The position numbers were made by a program, and so were the translations under genes. The notes beneath the pieces were generated by a model that saw only the letters and a program-made list of their open reading frames with translations, did not search any database and was not told the origin of the DNA. A stretch of DNA of 64,000 nt from assembly GCA_951802425.1 (NCBI GenBank), contig OX637797.1, positions 3,720,001 through 3,784,000 on the forward strand, read 5' to 3'. Source of the DNA: Clavaria fumosa (taxonomy: Eukaryota > Basidiomycota > Agaricomycetes > Agaricales > Clavariaceae). Positions 31,540-41,203 of the stretch are shown one piece after another (the first letter of the stretch is position 1; every line of letters begins with the position of its first letter).

Positions 31540-32919
31540 TGTTAGGGCCTGTCCCATCTCAATAGTAGTGCTGGAGATCGACTTGTTGGTGACCTATGCT
31601 GGAAACTCGCTAAGACCAATCAACTGTAGAGCACAGTCGAGAATGCTCGGTCCCGGAAGGTCATGAAGACGTCTGAGAAGATGTAAGACCGAAGAAAGAC
31701 AAGTATAAAGGAGGAAGACGTTGTTAGGAAGGTCACGAAGTCGGTAGACGAAGCGTAAAGGAGGAAATTGACAAGGAGGGGGGAAATGGGTGATGCTGAG
31801 AGGGTCGCGAAGTTGACCGATGAAGCGTAGAGAAGGAAAAAGACGAGGTGAAAGAAATAGACAATGTTGGAAGGGTCGTGGTGGTCGCGACGATATTGAG
31901 AAATGTGTCGGTGAAGGCGATGACTTTGCTAACCGACGAGTGAACCTGTAGGGTTCCAAGATCAGCACCAAGATGAATAATAAAGAATACTTAGATCGCG
32001 CGAGTTGTATGAACGCAGAGGGCAAGTTAGAACAGAGTAGAGTGTGTCTTGGCGATCTTGTGGTCACCAAGAGAGACAAGACCTATCAATCGCGATGGTT
32101 CCAAGCTCAAAGGGTGTACTAGCCTCAAGCTTAAACCAATGTGCGTCAATATCAAGTCTGGAGTACCATAAGTACATGCAAGACCTTATATACGTACGTA
32201 GAGAGAGTATAACAAAAAAGGGAAAGTACAGAGGTCGCCAGGCGACAAGACTATGGTAGTACTGGGTATGTTTAGTCATAAAGTGACTAGGCGCGTGTTC
32301 TACTAAGGTCGCGAGGGGTTAGGTATGCATAGGTAAGGTCGCGAAGATGACCTGTCACGGGTCGCGACCTAGTTTAATAAGTATATACGTCACTATAACT
32401 ACGGAGGGATTCTCAGATCATAAGTAATGTAATTATAGATGACTGAGGAGAAGAAGGGACACATATTTGAAGTGTTCATACAGCTGACCGTTGGTGGCGC
32501 GTTTGAGTGTTAAGGTCGCGAGGTCATAAGAGCGATCACATGGGTGACGCTAGTGACGCAGGTGACCTACGGGCGAGTAGTCACGTGGGTAATGCTGGTA
32601 ACGCTGGTAACGTATTGGCGCTGATAGTGGTAGCACCGGGGGTGCCGCGTGGCAAGTCACGTGCTGGTGGAAGTAGACGTGTATCGGTGTGTCGCGCATA
32701 GGATTGGTGGGTCCGGGTGAAGTATTAGGAAGCATCGCGAGTACAGCATGGTGGTCGCGAGTGTCGTGTGAGCGCAGAGGAGGTTGGAGAGACTTCCGGA
32801 AGGAGACAGCAGGTCCCGGAAGTGTGTAGAGGGACTCGCGAGGTTGTAGAGGGTCATCGGGAAGCTCGTGGATGTGGGTGAAGTCGGCTTGGGCAAGGAA
32901 AAATGAATGGGTCCTGACA
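31540..32919 (-). repeat. 5' LTR of G2 (1380 bp)
   Basis: Same termini as 22352-23750. A TATA-like TTATATA lies near 32190 on the opposite strand. It is followed by AAGAG at 32920-32924 and the remainder of the older LTR. Confidence 0.9.
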
Positions 32920-32996
32920 AAGAGTAGTTAACGCTGAGAAGATTGCGAAGCCGGCCAACTAAGTGTAGTAAGAGAAATAGACAAGGTGGGAGAAAC
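32920..32996 (-). repeat. Older G2-family LTR, part 2
   Basis: AAGAG then TAGTTAACGCTGAGAAG, matching the LTR region around 22600 (GATGCTGAGAGGGTCGCGAAG). It is the continuation of 22106-22351 beyond G2, and is cut at 32997 by the G3 LTR. Confidence 0.65.
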
Positions 32997-33250
32997 TGTC
33001 ATGGGAAGAATGACAAAGTCGATTATGTAACCAAGGCAAACTACAACAAAGGCAACACGACTAGGACAACCGCAACACTAGAGACAGGAAAACCAAAGTA
33101 CCAATGGCAATCAAGAGCGAGGAGATGCTCCTCGCTGTTGATGGCCATTGGGGATTGGTTTATGGAATCGAAGCACCTAAGTAATACAAAAACCAATCCG
33201 AAACCAGAAACTATGTATTACGTCAAAAGGAAACTTCGACGTTCGGGCCA

Positions 33251-33740
33251 CTAGACCCAGAGCCTATCCTCATCCACCGATTGAGAAGGAGACTCCCCAG
33301 CCTGGACATACTCACCCTCGACGTCTGGTAAAGCCACCGTAGCCATCGCAGGGGCTGACGGAGGGGATGAGGGCGGGGGAGTGGAGTTCCACCCAGAGTA
33401 GGAGGTGGGAGAAGTCCACCGAGTAGGGGGAGTGCAATCCCATCCTGCAAGAAAGTGATCAGCAAAGTGAATGAGAAATGGAAGAAAAGACGGTACTGTG
33501 GGGGTCCTCGAGTAGGTCACAGATAAGGTTGCCTGGGCGGACGACCCAAGGGCATCCCGACGCAAAATGGCCAGGATGGCCACAAGTGTAGCATCGTCGA
33601 GCAATGGTAAGAATGAGGAGGTTGTCGGCTCCCCTCTGAACGGCCCAGTGGAAGGCCGCGCAAGAGAGTACGAGGGGGGTGACTTGTTGGAAGACATTGG
33701 AGGAGGGGAGGAAGTTAAGTTTGTGAGGGCCCCAGCACAT
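33251..33740 (-). CDS. Antisense spliced CCHC-knuckle ORF inside the G3 5' LTR
   Basis: The ATG at 33740-33738 opens exon 1 (33740-33497). An intron of 52 nt (33496-33445, GTACCG...TGCTGAT...TTGCAG) joins in phase to exon 2 (33444-33251, TAG stop), giving 145 aa. Exon 1 encodes RRCYTCGHPGHFASGCPWVV, a perfect CX2CX4HX4C knuckle; exon 2 is S/P/T-rich with an acidic tail. A minus-strand TATATAAGG lies about 40 bp upstream. The product may bind RNA. The same gene model holds in the 3' LTR. The intron is predicted from sequence, and function is unknown. Confidence 0.55.
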
Positions 33741-33777
33741 AACAAAGGATGGGGAAGAGAAGCGGTACAGGCCCCCC

Positions 33778-33784
33778 TTATATA
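33778..33784 (-). promoter_or_regulatory. TATA box for the G3 antisense ORF (5' LTR)
   Basis: The minus strand reads GTATATAAGGGGGCCTG, the same core (TATATAAGGGG) as the sense TATA at 34161. It sits about 40 bp from the antisense ATG, so the leader would be very short. Confidence 0.45.
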
Positions 33785-34160
33785 CTACAAGGGACGGATA
33801 AGAGCCGGAAGATAAGTGAGGCGGTGGGAAAGAACCGTCACACAGGAGCATATGATGGGTGAAGGAGCATGTGGAGATAAGCCGTGCCATGTGGAAGACT
33901 GCGGAGCAGCACATGGGCCGATAAGCGAAAGACGATGACGTCCAAGATAAGAGTGTAGGGCAGCATTCGGCAAGCTGCGGGCTGCGTGGCCCCACAAGGG
34001 CAGCTGCGTCGAAGAGCAGTAGCAGGCAGCTGTGTCGAAGAGCAGTAGCAGGCAGCTGCGGACTGAGCAGGCTTGCGGGAGAATATGCCGCAGTAGATGG
34101 ATAGCATCCTTGGGCTGCGGACGATGGACTGCGCCGCAGGAACCCGCAGCACCCCTGAGG

Positions 34161-34167
34161 TATATAA
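34161..34167 (+). promoter_or_regulatory. TATA box for G3 gag-pol (5' LTR)
   Basis: The plus strand reads GAGGTATATAAGGGGTGCAG inside U3. Transcription would start near 34190 and run through the rest of the LTR into gag. The equivalent in the 3' LTR is at 40657-40663. Confidence 0.55.
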
Positions 34168-34365
34168 GGGGTGCAGTGACATGGGAAACCCCTCAGCGTT
34201 GTTCACTTGTCCCTTATCACCTTATCGTACTTTGGTGAAATCACACTGGCTTTCCCTACTGCCGACGAGAGATACCCCCTCTCCTCCTGGCCCGAAGTAG
34301 CAACTACGCCAACCTCCGGACGGATCTACCCGACGCTGACTCAGCGACGAACGCAGATCACATGA

Positions 34366-34998
34366 CTCACACACCACCTGACTGAGTTCAGTCATTCTAT
34401 TTGCGTCGATATCCTTGGACGCGACCACCCCGACCGCCAAGCCCTTGAGCACGCATTCGCACGAGGAATAGCCAATCTCAGGCAACGAGTCATCGAAGCC
34501 TCCGACTCCGAGTACAGAGCCAGACCCACCCTACTTCGCTCCTTCCTAGGTCCCAGAAGACCCAGCGACAGAGTAATTTCCCAATTTGACCCAATCGACC
34601 AGACGGCGTTCGATCCTCTCATTTCGGCACTTGGGACTAACATAATCCCGGCACCCGATCACCTGACAGAAAGCACCTCCGAGCCTTTGGCCCCACTTCC
34701 TGTAACACCTGAACAACACTCTACGGAACAAGAGGAGACAACCGAGGAGTCAGAAAGACCAGACCAAGAAAGACCAGACCGACCATTGCCACCCTCGAGA
34801 GACGAGGCACATGGAATTGCAATAGAATTTGGAGACGGAATAACTCTCCCACACGTCCACTGCAACCCACAAGACTATTGCCGAAAGGCGCGATTAACAG
34901 GCCTACGAGGAAGCCCGACAATTGGACGAGACCAATTAGGAAGAATTCAGAACATTAGCTTCGACTATATCTACGACGTGAATTACTCAGTGACATGA
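34366..34998 (+). CDS. G3 pre-gag open frame beginning in the LTR
   Basis: A frame open from just after TGA 34363-34365 runs about 210 codons across the LTR end and stops at TGA 34996-34998. That stop overlaps the gag start as ATGA. It reads like real protein (DILGRDHPDRQALEHAFARG, then DSEYRARPTLLRSFLG; acidic RPDQERPDRP later). It has no internal ATG in its first third, so it needs an upstream spliced start, readthrough or a non-AUG start. The LTR part is preserved in the 3' LTR at about 40888-41203. It may be a Gag N-terminal extension, comparable to the pre-core ORF of G2. Confidence 0.45.
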   Translation, partial: LTHHLTEFSHSICVDILGRDHPDRQALEHAFARGIANLRQRVIEASDSEYRARPTLLRSFLGPRRPSDRVISQFDPIDQTAFDPLISALGTNIIPAPDHLTESTSEPLAPLPVTPEQHSTEQEETTEESERPDQERPDRPLPPSRDEAHGIAIEFGDGITLPHVHCNPQDYCRKARLTGLRGSPTIGRDQLGRIQNISFDYIYDVNYSVT

Positions 34999-36077
34999 GT
35001 AAAGAGACATTAGCCAAGTTCGGAATAGGAACAAAGAAAGGGCCGGCAACACCAGCCAGAATAGACCCGGCGGGAGCAGGACTGACCGCCGGCCCCTCAG
35101 AGATTGAAGGATCGACAACCCCCAGAGGGGAAGGATCACTGGTGGTACCATCATCCGTTGTAGGAGAACAGAGTATGGAAATCCCCAGACCAGAAATGGA
35201 GTCCCCAGGAGAGGAGTGGAGGCCTGATCCGGACCCATTCAGAATCCGGACAACCCGAATCCCCACCTCTACCCCGGCCCCAGACCCAGATTCGAGGGAT
35301 GATGGGAGAGGACCGAGACCCCCGGCACCCAAACCCTTTGACGGCCAAAGGAAGAACTGGGGACCATTCACAATCCAGCTACGGGTGTACTTCCAGAGCT
35401 ACCCAGGGTACTTTGCTTCAGACCAAAACAAGGCAATGTACCTGTTACGACTCTGCGAAGGAGAGAACGTCCAGCCATGGGCCTATGGGATCCTCCAGTC
35501 CCTCGAGCAAGCCATCCCAGACCCACTTTTGGATGACTTCGAAACCCTAGTCAGGGAGGCTAGGAAACTCTGGGGACCATTGGACACAAGGATTGAAGCA
35601 CAGCAGAGAATTGAGAAGCTCCGACAGACCACCACTGTAGCTGACTACTACGCAGCCTTCATGAAGGACGCACCACTCATGGATTACAATGGAGCCGCAC
35701 TGACGCATCAGTTCTACGCTGGACTAAAGGAAAGCATCAAAGATGCGATGGTCAATATAACACGACCAGAAAGCATGTCCGACCTGCTGCATGCGGCCTT
35801 ACGATTCGAAGAAAGAATCCTCACACGCATGAGGGAGAGGGGTGGTCTGGTACGAAGGCCAGCTGGGCGACAGATCCGAGCAGTGCGAATGAATCCAGAA
35901 GAATGCATCAGACACTTTAAAGAAGGACGATGCTTCACATGCCACGAAACTGGCCATTTGGCCAAGAATTGCCCCAAGAAGCAGACTGCGAACCAGACCT
36001 ATGCCAAGAAAGTATCGGTTAGTGAAGAAGGAGATGAGGAAGGTAGTGCTCAGGAGCAGGATTTTGCCCAAGACTGA
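34995..36077 (+). CDS. G3 Gag, intact
   Basis: A 360-aa frame from ATG 34995 (overlapping the previous stop, ATGA) to TGA 36075-36077. A disordered proline/acidic N terminus is followed by the Gag core starting at PKPFDGQRKNWGPFTIQLRV, through LWGPLDTRIEAQQRIEKLRQ, to a CCHC knuckle CFTCHETGHLAKNC near residues 312-325. It should form particles and bind element RNA. Pol follows in the -1 frame with overlap, so frameshifting is the likely route to Gag-Pol. Confidence 0.93.
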   Translation: MSKETLAKFGIGTKKGPATPARIDPAGAGLTAGPSEIEGSTTPRGEGSLVVPSSVVGEQSMEIPRPEMESPGEEWRPDPDPFRIRTTRIPTSTPAPDPDSRDDGRGPRPPAPKPFDGQRKNWGPFTIQLRVYFQSYPGYFASDQNKAMYLLRLCEGENVQPWAYGILQSLEQAIPDPLLDDFETLVREARKLWGPLDTRIEAQQRIEKLRQTTTVADYYAAFMKDAPLMDYNGAALTHQFYAGLKESIKDAMVNITRPESMSDLLHAALRFEERILTRMRERGGLVRRPAGRQIRAVRMNPEECIRHFKEGRCFTCHETGHLAKNCPKKQTANQTYAKKVSVSEEGDEEGSAQEQDFAQD

Positions 36078-36079
36078 AG

Positions 36080-39000
36080 GAGGACGCCACGCTCCCTTCA
36101 GTCCTTTCGAAAGTGTCTCGATGTACTGTAGTTTGGTCTGACCCTTATGAAAACCAGATTTATGTTCTGATAACAATCTGGAAAGGGGAAACCCGAACCA
36201 GTACACAAGCATTAGTAGACAGTGGCGCAGACGTGAACTTCTTGTCAAAGAAGCTAGCAAAGACAACAGGGCAGAAACTACTTGAGGAGCCGATTACACT
36301 AATCAACATCGACCTCACCACAAACAAAGGAGGAAAGGTCAGATACTCGACCAGAATAAAGGTCACGATCGCAGGGAAAGAAAGCTGGGAGACATTCCTA
36401 GTAGCAGACATAGGAGAAGACGACATGATACTAGGGATGGAATGGCTCCGGAGGCATAACCCGAGGATTGATTGGCAGAAGCGAACGGTAGCCATCCCCG
36501 AGATCACAAACCCATTACGAATTGCAGCGGGATCGACCTGGTCCCAGCGAATCACCGAAGAACAAGAGAAGGCACGACCCAAGGAAACGGAAGTGCCACT
36601 GGAATTCTGAGACTTCAGAAAGGTCTTCTCGGTTGAGGAATCAGAACGAATGCACACAAGAAAACCTTGGGACCACGCCATCAACCTCCTACCAGGAACG
36701 GTGTTGCCCAGATCCAGGCGCTACCCGTTGGGGCCAAAGGAGGAAACAGCGTTGAACGAATACATTGATGAGAACCTTAGAAAGGGGTATATCCAGGAGT
36801 CGAAATCCGAAGCAGCCGCACCAGTGTTCTACATTAAGAAAAAGAACGGAGACCTACGACTGGTGGTCAACTATCGGAAGTTGAACGCAATTACGGTGAA
36901 AGACCGTTACCCAGTGCCACTGACACAAGAACTACTGGATCGCCTCACCTTTGCGAGATGGTTCACTGCCCTAGATTTGCGATGGGGGTACAACAACATA
37001 CGAATCAAAGAAGGAGACGAATACAAAGCCGCATTCATCATGAAACGAGGGTTGTACAAGCCAAAGGTGATGGGGTTCGGGCTGTGCAATGCACCGGCAA
37101 CCTTCCAGAGAATGATGAATGCGCTGCTGTGGGACCTCCTCGATTACGGAGTCGTGGTGTACCTGGACGACATCCTCATCTTCACTCGAGATTGGGAGGA
37201 ACACATCCAACTAGTACGGGAAGTACTAAGAAGACTAGAAGAGAACGATCTGTTCTGCAAGCCAGAGAAGTGCTCCTTCCTCCAGAAGGAAGTAGAGTAC
37301 CTTGGATTCCGCATTGGAAATGGACAAGTCCAGATGGATGAAGGGAAGGTCCAAGCAATCTTAGATTGGCCAGAGCCAGGGACAGTCAAAGCTCTACAAG
37401 CCTTCTTAGGATTTGCCAATTTCTACCGAAGATTCATAGATCGATACTTGGAGATAGTGACCCCGATGACCAAGTTGACAAGGAAAGGGCAACGATACGA
37501 ATGGAGAGAGGAGCAGCGAATAGCCATGCAGCAACTCAAGGAGGAGTTCAAGAAGACCCCAGTGCTGGCGTTTCCAAACCTGGAAGAACCGTTTATCATT
37601 GAGTGTGATGCCTCTGACTATGCCACTGGAGCCATCCTCTCTCAACGGGGAGTGGACAGGAAGATTAGGCCAGTGGCCTTCTGGTCAGCAGCCATGAAAC
37701 CCGCCGAGTGAAATTACCAGGTGTTTGACAAAGAACTCCTGGCGATCATACAAGCACTCAAAGCCTGGCGGCACTACTTGGAAGGGGCAAAGCATCAGGT
37801 TGTAATATACTCTGATCACCAGAACCTCCAGTATTTTAACCAGGCCCAGACGGTGACCAGGAGACAGGCACGCTGGGCCCAGTTCCTCACCCGGTTCGAT
37901 ATCAAGATACAGCACCGACCAGGACAACTGGCCGGGAAGCCGGACAAACTCTCATGACGAGAGGATCACAAACCGACAGAAATTGATAATCAACAGGTTA
38001 GGGTACTACGACTGGGGGCCGGGCGAACGCAAACAGATGAGGAAAACCCATTTACAGACAGAATCAGAAGAATAGAAGAAAGGGACGCAAAAAGTCAGAA
38101 AATCAGGCAGGACATGGGAAAGGAATCCCGAGACTGGAAGTTCGAGCAAGGAGTACTGTGGAACAGGGGAAGGCTCTATGTCCCAGAAGACAAAGGATTG
38201 CGAAGGGAAATACTGCGACTGCATCATGATACACTCGAGACAGGACACCCAGGGAATCACCGGATGCAGGAACTAGTGATGCGAACCTATTGGTGGCCCA
38301 GGATGTTTCAGGACATCAAGGAATACACGCGAGAGTGCGATGTTTGCCAGCGGAAGAAGATCAGACCACAGAAACCTACAGGGCAGCTACAACCACTCGG
38401 AGTACCAGAAGGACCGTGGAGGGTAGTGTCCAACGACTTCATCATCGAACTACCAAGATCGCGGGGGAATACTGCAATATGGGTAGTTGTCGACCTGTTC
38501 TCAAAGGAAGCCCACTTCATCCCATTACCCAAAATCCCAACCGCAGAAGAGACGGTCGACCTTTACCTGAACCACATCTGGAAGTTACATGGTGTCCCAG
38601 AGGCGATGGTTTCAGATAGAGGGACCCAGTTCACGTCTCATCTAATGCAAGGGATCTTCAAGAAGTTAAGGACAGAGGGGGCCTACTCAACGGCATACCA
38701 CCCGCAAACTGATGGACAGACGGAAAGAGCCAATCAGGAACTAAAACAATACCTCTGACTGTTCTGCGAATATCGACAGGAGGACTGGGCGGATTATGTC
38801 TCAATGGCTGAGTTCGTGCACAACAACTCGATGAATGCGTCCACCAAGATGTCACCATTCTTCGCCACGCGAGGCTACCACCCATGCCTGACCTTCACCG
38901 AGAAGGATGTAGCAACCCCACACGCCGAAGAGATCGCTGACAACCTCAGTCAAGCGCAGCAAGAACTTAAAGCAGCGCTGGCGATGAGTAAAGAACAGAT

Positions 39001-39469
39001 GAAGCGACATTACGATCGGGGACACAAACCAGCCCCAGAGTACCACAAAGGAGACATGGTCATGCTGGATGCAAGGAACTTGGAAATGACAGCGCCCAGC
39101 AAAACTCTAGCAGACAAATGGCTGGGGCCATATGAGATAGAGGAAAAAATCAACAACGTGGCATACCGACTGAAGCTACCACCAACTATAAAGGTCCACC
39201 TGACATTCCACATAGCCCTACTCACGCGGTACCAAGGGGACGATAGGAATGCATGACCCCCACCGGTGGAAGTAGAAGGTGAAGAAGAGTATGGAGTGGA
39301 GAAGATCCTAGACGGATGGCTTTGGCGAAATCAAAAGCAATACCTAGTGAAGTGGGAGGGGTACCCAGATTCAGACAACACCTGGGAGCCACCTGGAAAC
39401 CTCATGCACGCCGAAAAAGCCATTGCATTCTTCCATGACCGCCATCCACAGTTCAAGTGGTTGTCTTGA
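36080..39469 (+). pseudogene. G3 pol: complete chromoviral pol broken by five TGA codons
   Basis: One frame throughout. Protease ALVDSGADVNF and LGMEWLRRHNP; RT DLRLVVNYRKLN, FGLCNAPATFQRMM and YLDDILIF (intact catalytic pair); RNase H ECDASDYATGA and DKELLAIIQAL; integrase finger CDVCQRKK with GHPGNH, core NDFIIELP, VSDRGTQF, TERANQELKQYL; then GPYEIEEK and a chromodomain YGVEKILDG...YLVKWEGYPDSDNTWEP. TGA interrupts at 36608, 37709, 37955, 38756 and 39254. Each stands where homologues have Arg (AE-R-NYQV, LS-R-RED, YL-R-LFC and so on), so each can be explained by CGA to TGA. The normal stop is TGA 39467-39469. Confidence 0.92.
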
Positions 39470-39505
39470 AGACATACCCATCCTCGCAAAGCTCCAGTGG
39501 AATCT

Positions 39506-39518
39506 TGAGGGGGAATCC
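39506..39518 (+). other. Polypurine tract of G3
   Basis: TTGAGGGGGAATCC directly precedes the 3' LTR start TGTCATGG at 39519, downstream of the pol stop. Confidence 0.75.
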
Positions 39519-39772
39519 TGTCATGGGAAGAATGACAAAGTCGATTATGTAACCAAGGCAAACTACAACAAAGGCAACACGACTAGGACAACCGCAACAC
39601 TAGAGACAGGAAAACCAAAGTACCAATGGCAATCAAGAGCGAGGAGATGCTCCTTGCTGTTGATGGCCATTGGGGATTGGTTTATGGAATTGAAGCACCT
39701 AAGTAATACAAAAACCAATCCGAAACCAGAAACTATGTATTATGTCAAAAGGAAACTTCGACGTTCGGGCCA

Positions 39773-40262
39773 CTAGACCCAGAGCCTATCCTCGTCCACT
39801 GATTGAGAAGGAGACTCCCCAGCCTGGACATACTCGCCCTCGACGTCTGGTAAAGCCACCGTAGCCATCGCAGGGGCTGACGGAGGGGATGAGGGCGGGG
39901 GAGTGGAGTTCCACCCGGAGTAGGAGGTGGGAGAAGTCCACCGAGTAGGGGGAGTGCAATCCCATCCTGCAAGAAAGTGATCAGCAAAGTGAATGAGAAA
40001 TGGAAGAAAAGACGGTACTGTGGGGGTCCTCGAGTAGGTCACAGATAAGGTTGCCTGGGCGGACGACCCAAGGGCATCCCGACGCAAAATGGCCAGGATG
40101 GCCACAAGTGTAGCATCGTCGAGCAATGGTAAGAATGAGGAGGTTGTCGGCTCCCCTCTGAACGGCCCAGTGGAAGGCCGCGCAAGAGAGTACGAGGGGG
40201 GCGACTTGTTGGAAGACATTGGAGGAGGGGAGGAAGTTAAGTTTGTGAGGGCCCCAGCACAT
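39773..40262 (-). CDS. Antisense spliced CCHC-knuckle ORF inside the G3 3' LTR
   Basis: Second copy of the LTR-embedded gene, 6522 bp from the first. ATG 40262-40260, intron 40018-39967, stop 39773-39775. The knuckle CYTCGHPGHFASGC is unchanged; a Thr/Ala change (QQVTPL versus QQVAPL) and a few in exon 2 are seen. The frame, the splice sites and the minus-strand TATATAAGG (40300-40306) are all kept. This copy faces gag-pol of its own element and could make antisense RNA over its 3' end. Confidence 0.55.
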
Positions 40263-40656
40263 AACAAAGGATGGGGAAGAGAAGCGGTACAGGCCCCCCT
40301 TATATACTACAAGGGACGGATAAGAGCTGGAAGATAAGCGAGGCGGTGGGAAAGAACCATCACACAGGAGCATATGACGGGTGAAGGAGCATGTGGAGAT
40401 AAGCCGTGCCATGTGGAAGACTGCGGAGCAGCACATGGGCCAATAAGCGAAAGGCGATGACGTCCAAGATAAGAGTGTAGGGCAGCATTCAGCAAGCTGC
40501 GGGCTGCGCGGCCCCACAAGGGCAGCTGCGTCGAAGAGCAGTAGCAGGCAGCTGCGGACTGAGCAGGCTTGCGGGAGAATACGCCGCAGTAGATGGATAG
40601 CATCCTTGGGCTGCGGACAATGGACTGCGCCGCAGGAACCCGCAGCACCCCTGAGG

Positions 40657-40663
40657 TATATAA
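40657..40663 (+). promoter_or_regulatory. Sense TATA box in the G3 3' LTR
   Basis: GAGGTATATAAGGGG, as in the 5' LTR. Here it would drive transcripts outward into 41.2 kb and beyond. Confidence 0.45.
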
Positions 40664-41203
40664 GGGGTGCAGTGACATGGGAAACCCCTCAGCGTTGTTC
40701 ACTTGTCCCTTATCACCTTATCGTACTTTGGTGAAATCACACTGGCTTTCCCTACTGCCGACGAGAGATACCCCCTCTCCTCCTGGCCCGAAGTAGCAAC
40801 TACGCCAACCTCCGGACGGATCTACCCGACGCTGACTCAGCGACGAACGCAGATCACATGACTCACACACCACCTGACTGAGTTCAGTCATTCTATTTGC
40901 ATTGATATCCTTGGACGCGACCACCCCGACCGCCAAGCCCTCGAGCACGCATTCGCACGAGGAATAGCCAATCTCAGGCAACGAGTCATCGAAGCCTCCG
41001 ACTCCGAGTACAGAGCCAGACCCACCCTACTTCGCTCCTTCCTAGGTCCCGGAAGACCCAGCGACAGAGTAATTTCCCAATTTGACCCAGTCGACCAGAC
41101 GGCGTTCGATCCTCTCATTCCGGCACTCGGGACTAACATAATCCCGGCACCCGATCACCTGACGGAAAGCACCTCCGAGCCTTCGGCCCCGCTTCCCGTA
41201 ACA

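Larger units (their letters stand above)
22352..32919 (-). mobile_element. G2: Ty3/gypsy chromovirus with an opposite-strand gene
   Basis: LTRs of 1399 bp (22352-23750) and 1380 bp (31540-32919) flank the element, with AAGAG duplications at 22347-22351 and 32920-32924. On the minus strand: gag (31483-29852), then pol (to 26043) with protease, RT, RNase H, integrase and chromodomain. Between pol and the 3' LTR is a multi-exon gene on the plus strand (23867 to about 25915). Gag and pol carry several TGA stops where arginine is expected, and RT has YLDE instead of YLDD. The copy is dead but recognisable. Confidence 0.92.
32997..34707 (+). repeat. 5' LTR of G3 (1711 bp)
   Basis: It runs from TGTCATGGGAAG to CCTGTAACA. 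U3 holds the antisense ORF (33251-33740); TATA boxes point both ways at 33778-33784 (minus) and 34161-34167 (plus). The downstream part carries the start of an open frame that continues into the leader. Confidence 0.92.
32997..41203 (+). mobile_element. G3: Ty3/gypsy chromovirus, plus strand, long LTRs with internal genes
   Basis: LTRs 32997-34707 (1711 bp) and 39519-41203 (1685 bp) flank gag (34995-36077) and pol (to 39469). The LTRs are very similar; one length difference is an extra 24-bp copy of the GTCGAAGAGCAGTAGCAG-type unit near 34010-34060. Pol is one frame broken only by five TGA codons. The LTR also contains an antisense spliced ORF and a divergent TATA pair. The flanks (GAAAC and TCTAG) do not match, so no target duplication is visible. 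Confidence 0.9.
39519..41203 (+). repeat. 3' LTR of G3 (1685 bp)
   Basis: Same ends as the 5' LTR. Near the right end the copies differ as CTTTGG/CTTCGG, CCCACT/CCCGCT and CCTGTA/CCCGTA, all CpG transitions with the change in the 5' LTR. Confidence 0.92.

Noticed and set aside
36080..39469. Reassignment of UGA to arginine, or programmed readthrough, to explain the TGA-interrupted pol genes
   Set aside because: TGA also ends the intact copia polyprotein (3215), G1 gag (10098) and G3 pol (39467), and intact genes here use CGA. Mutation of CGA at CpG explains all cases without a new code.
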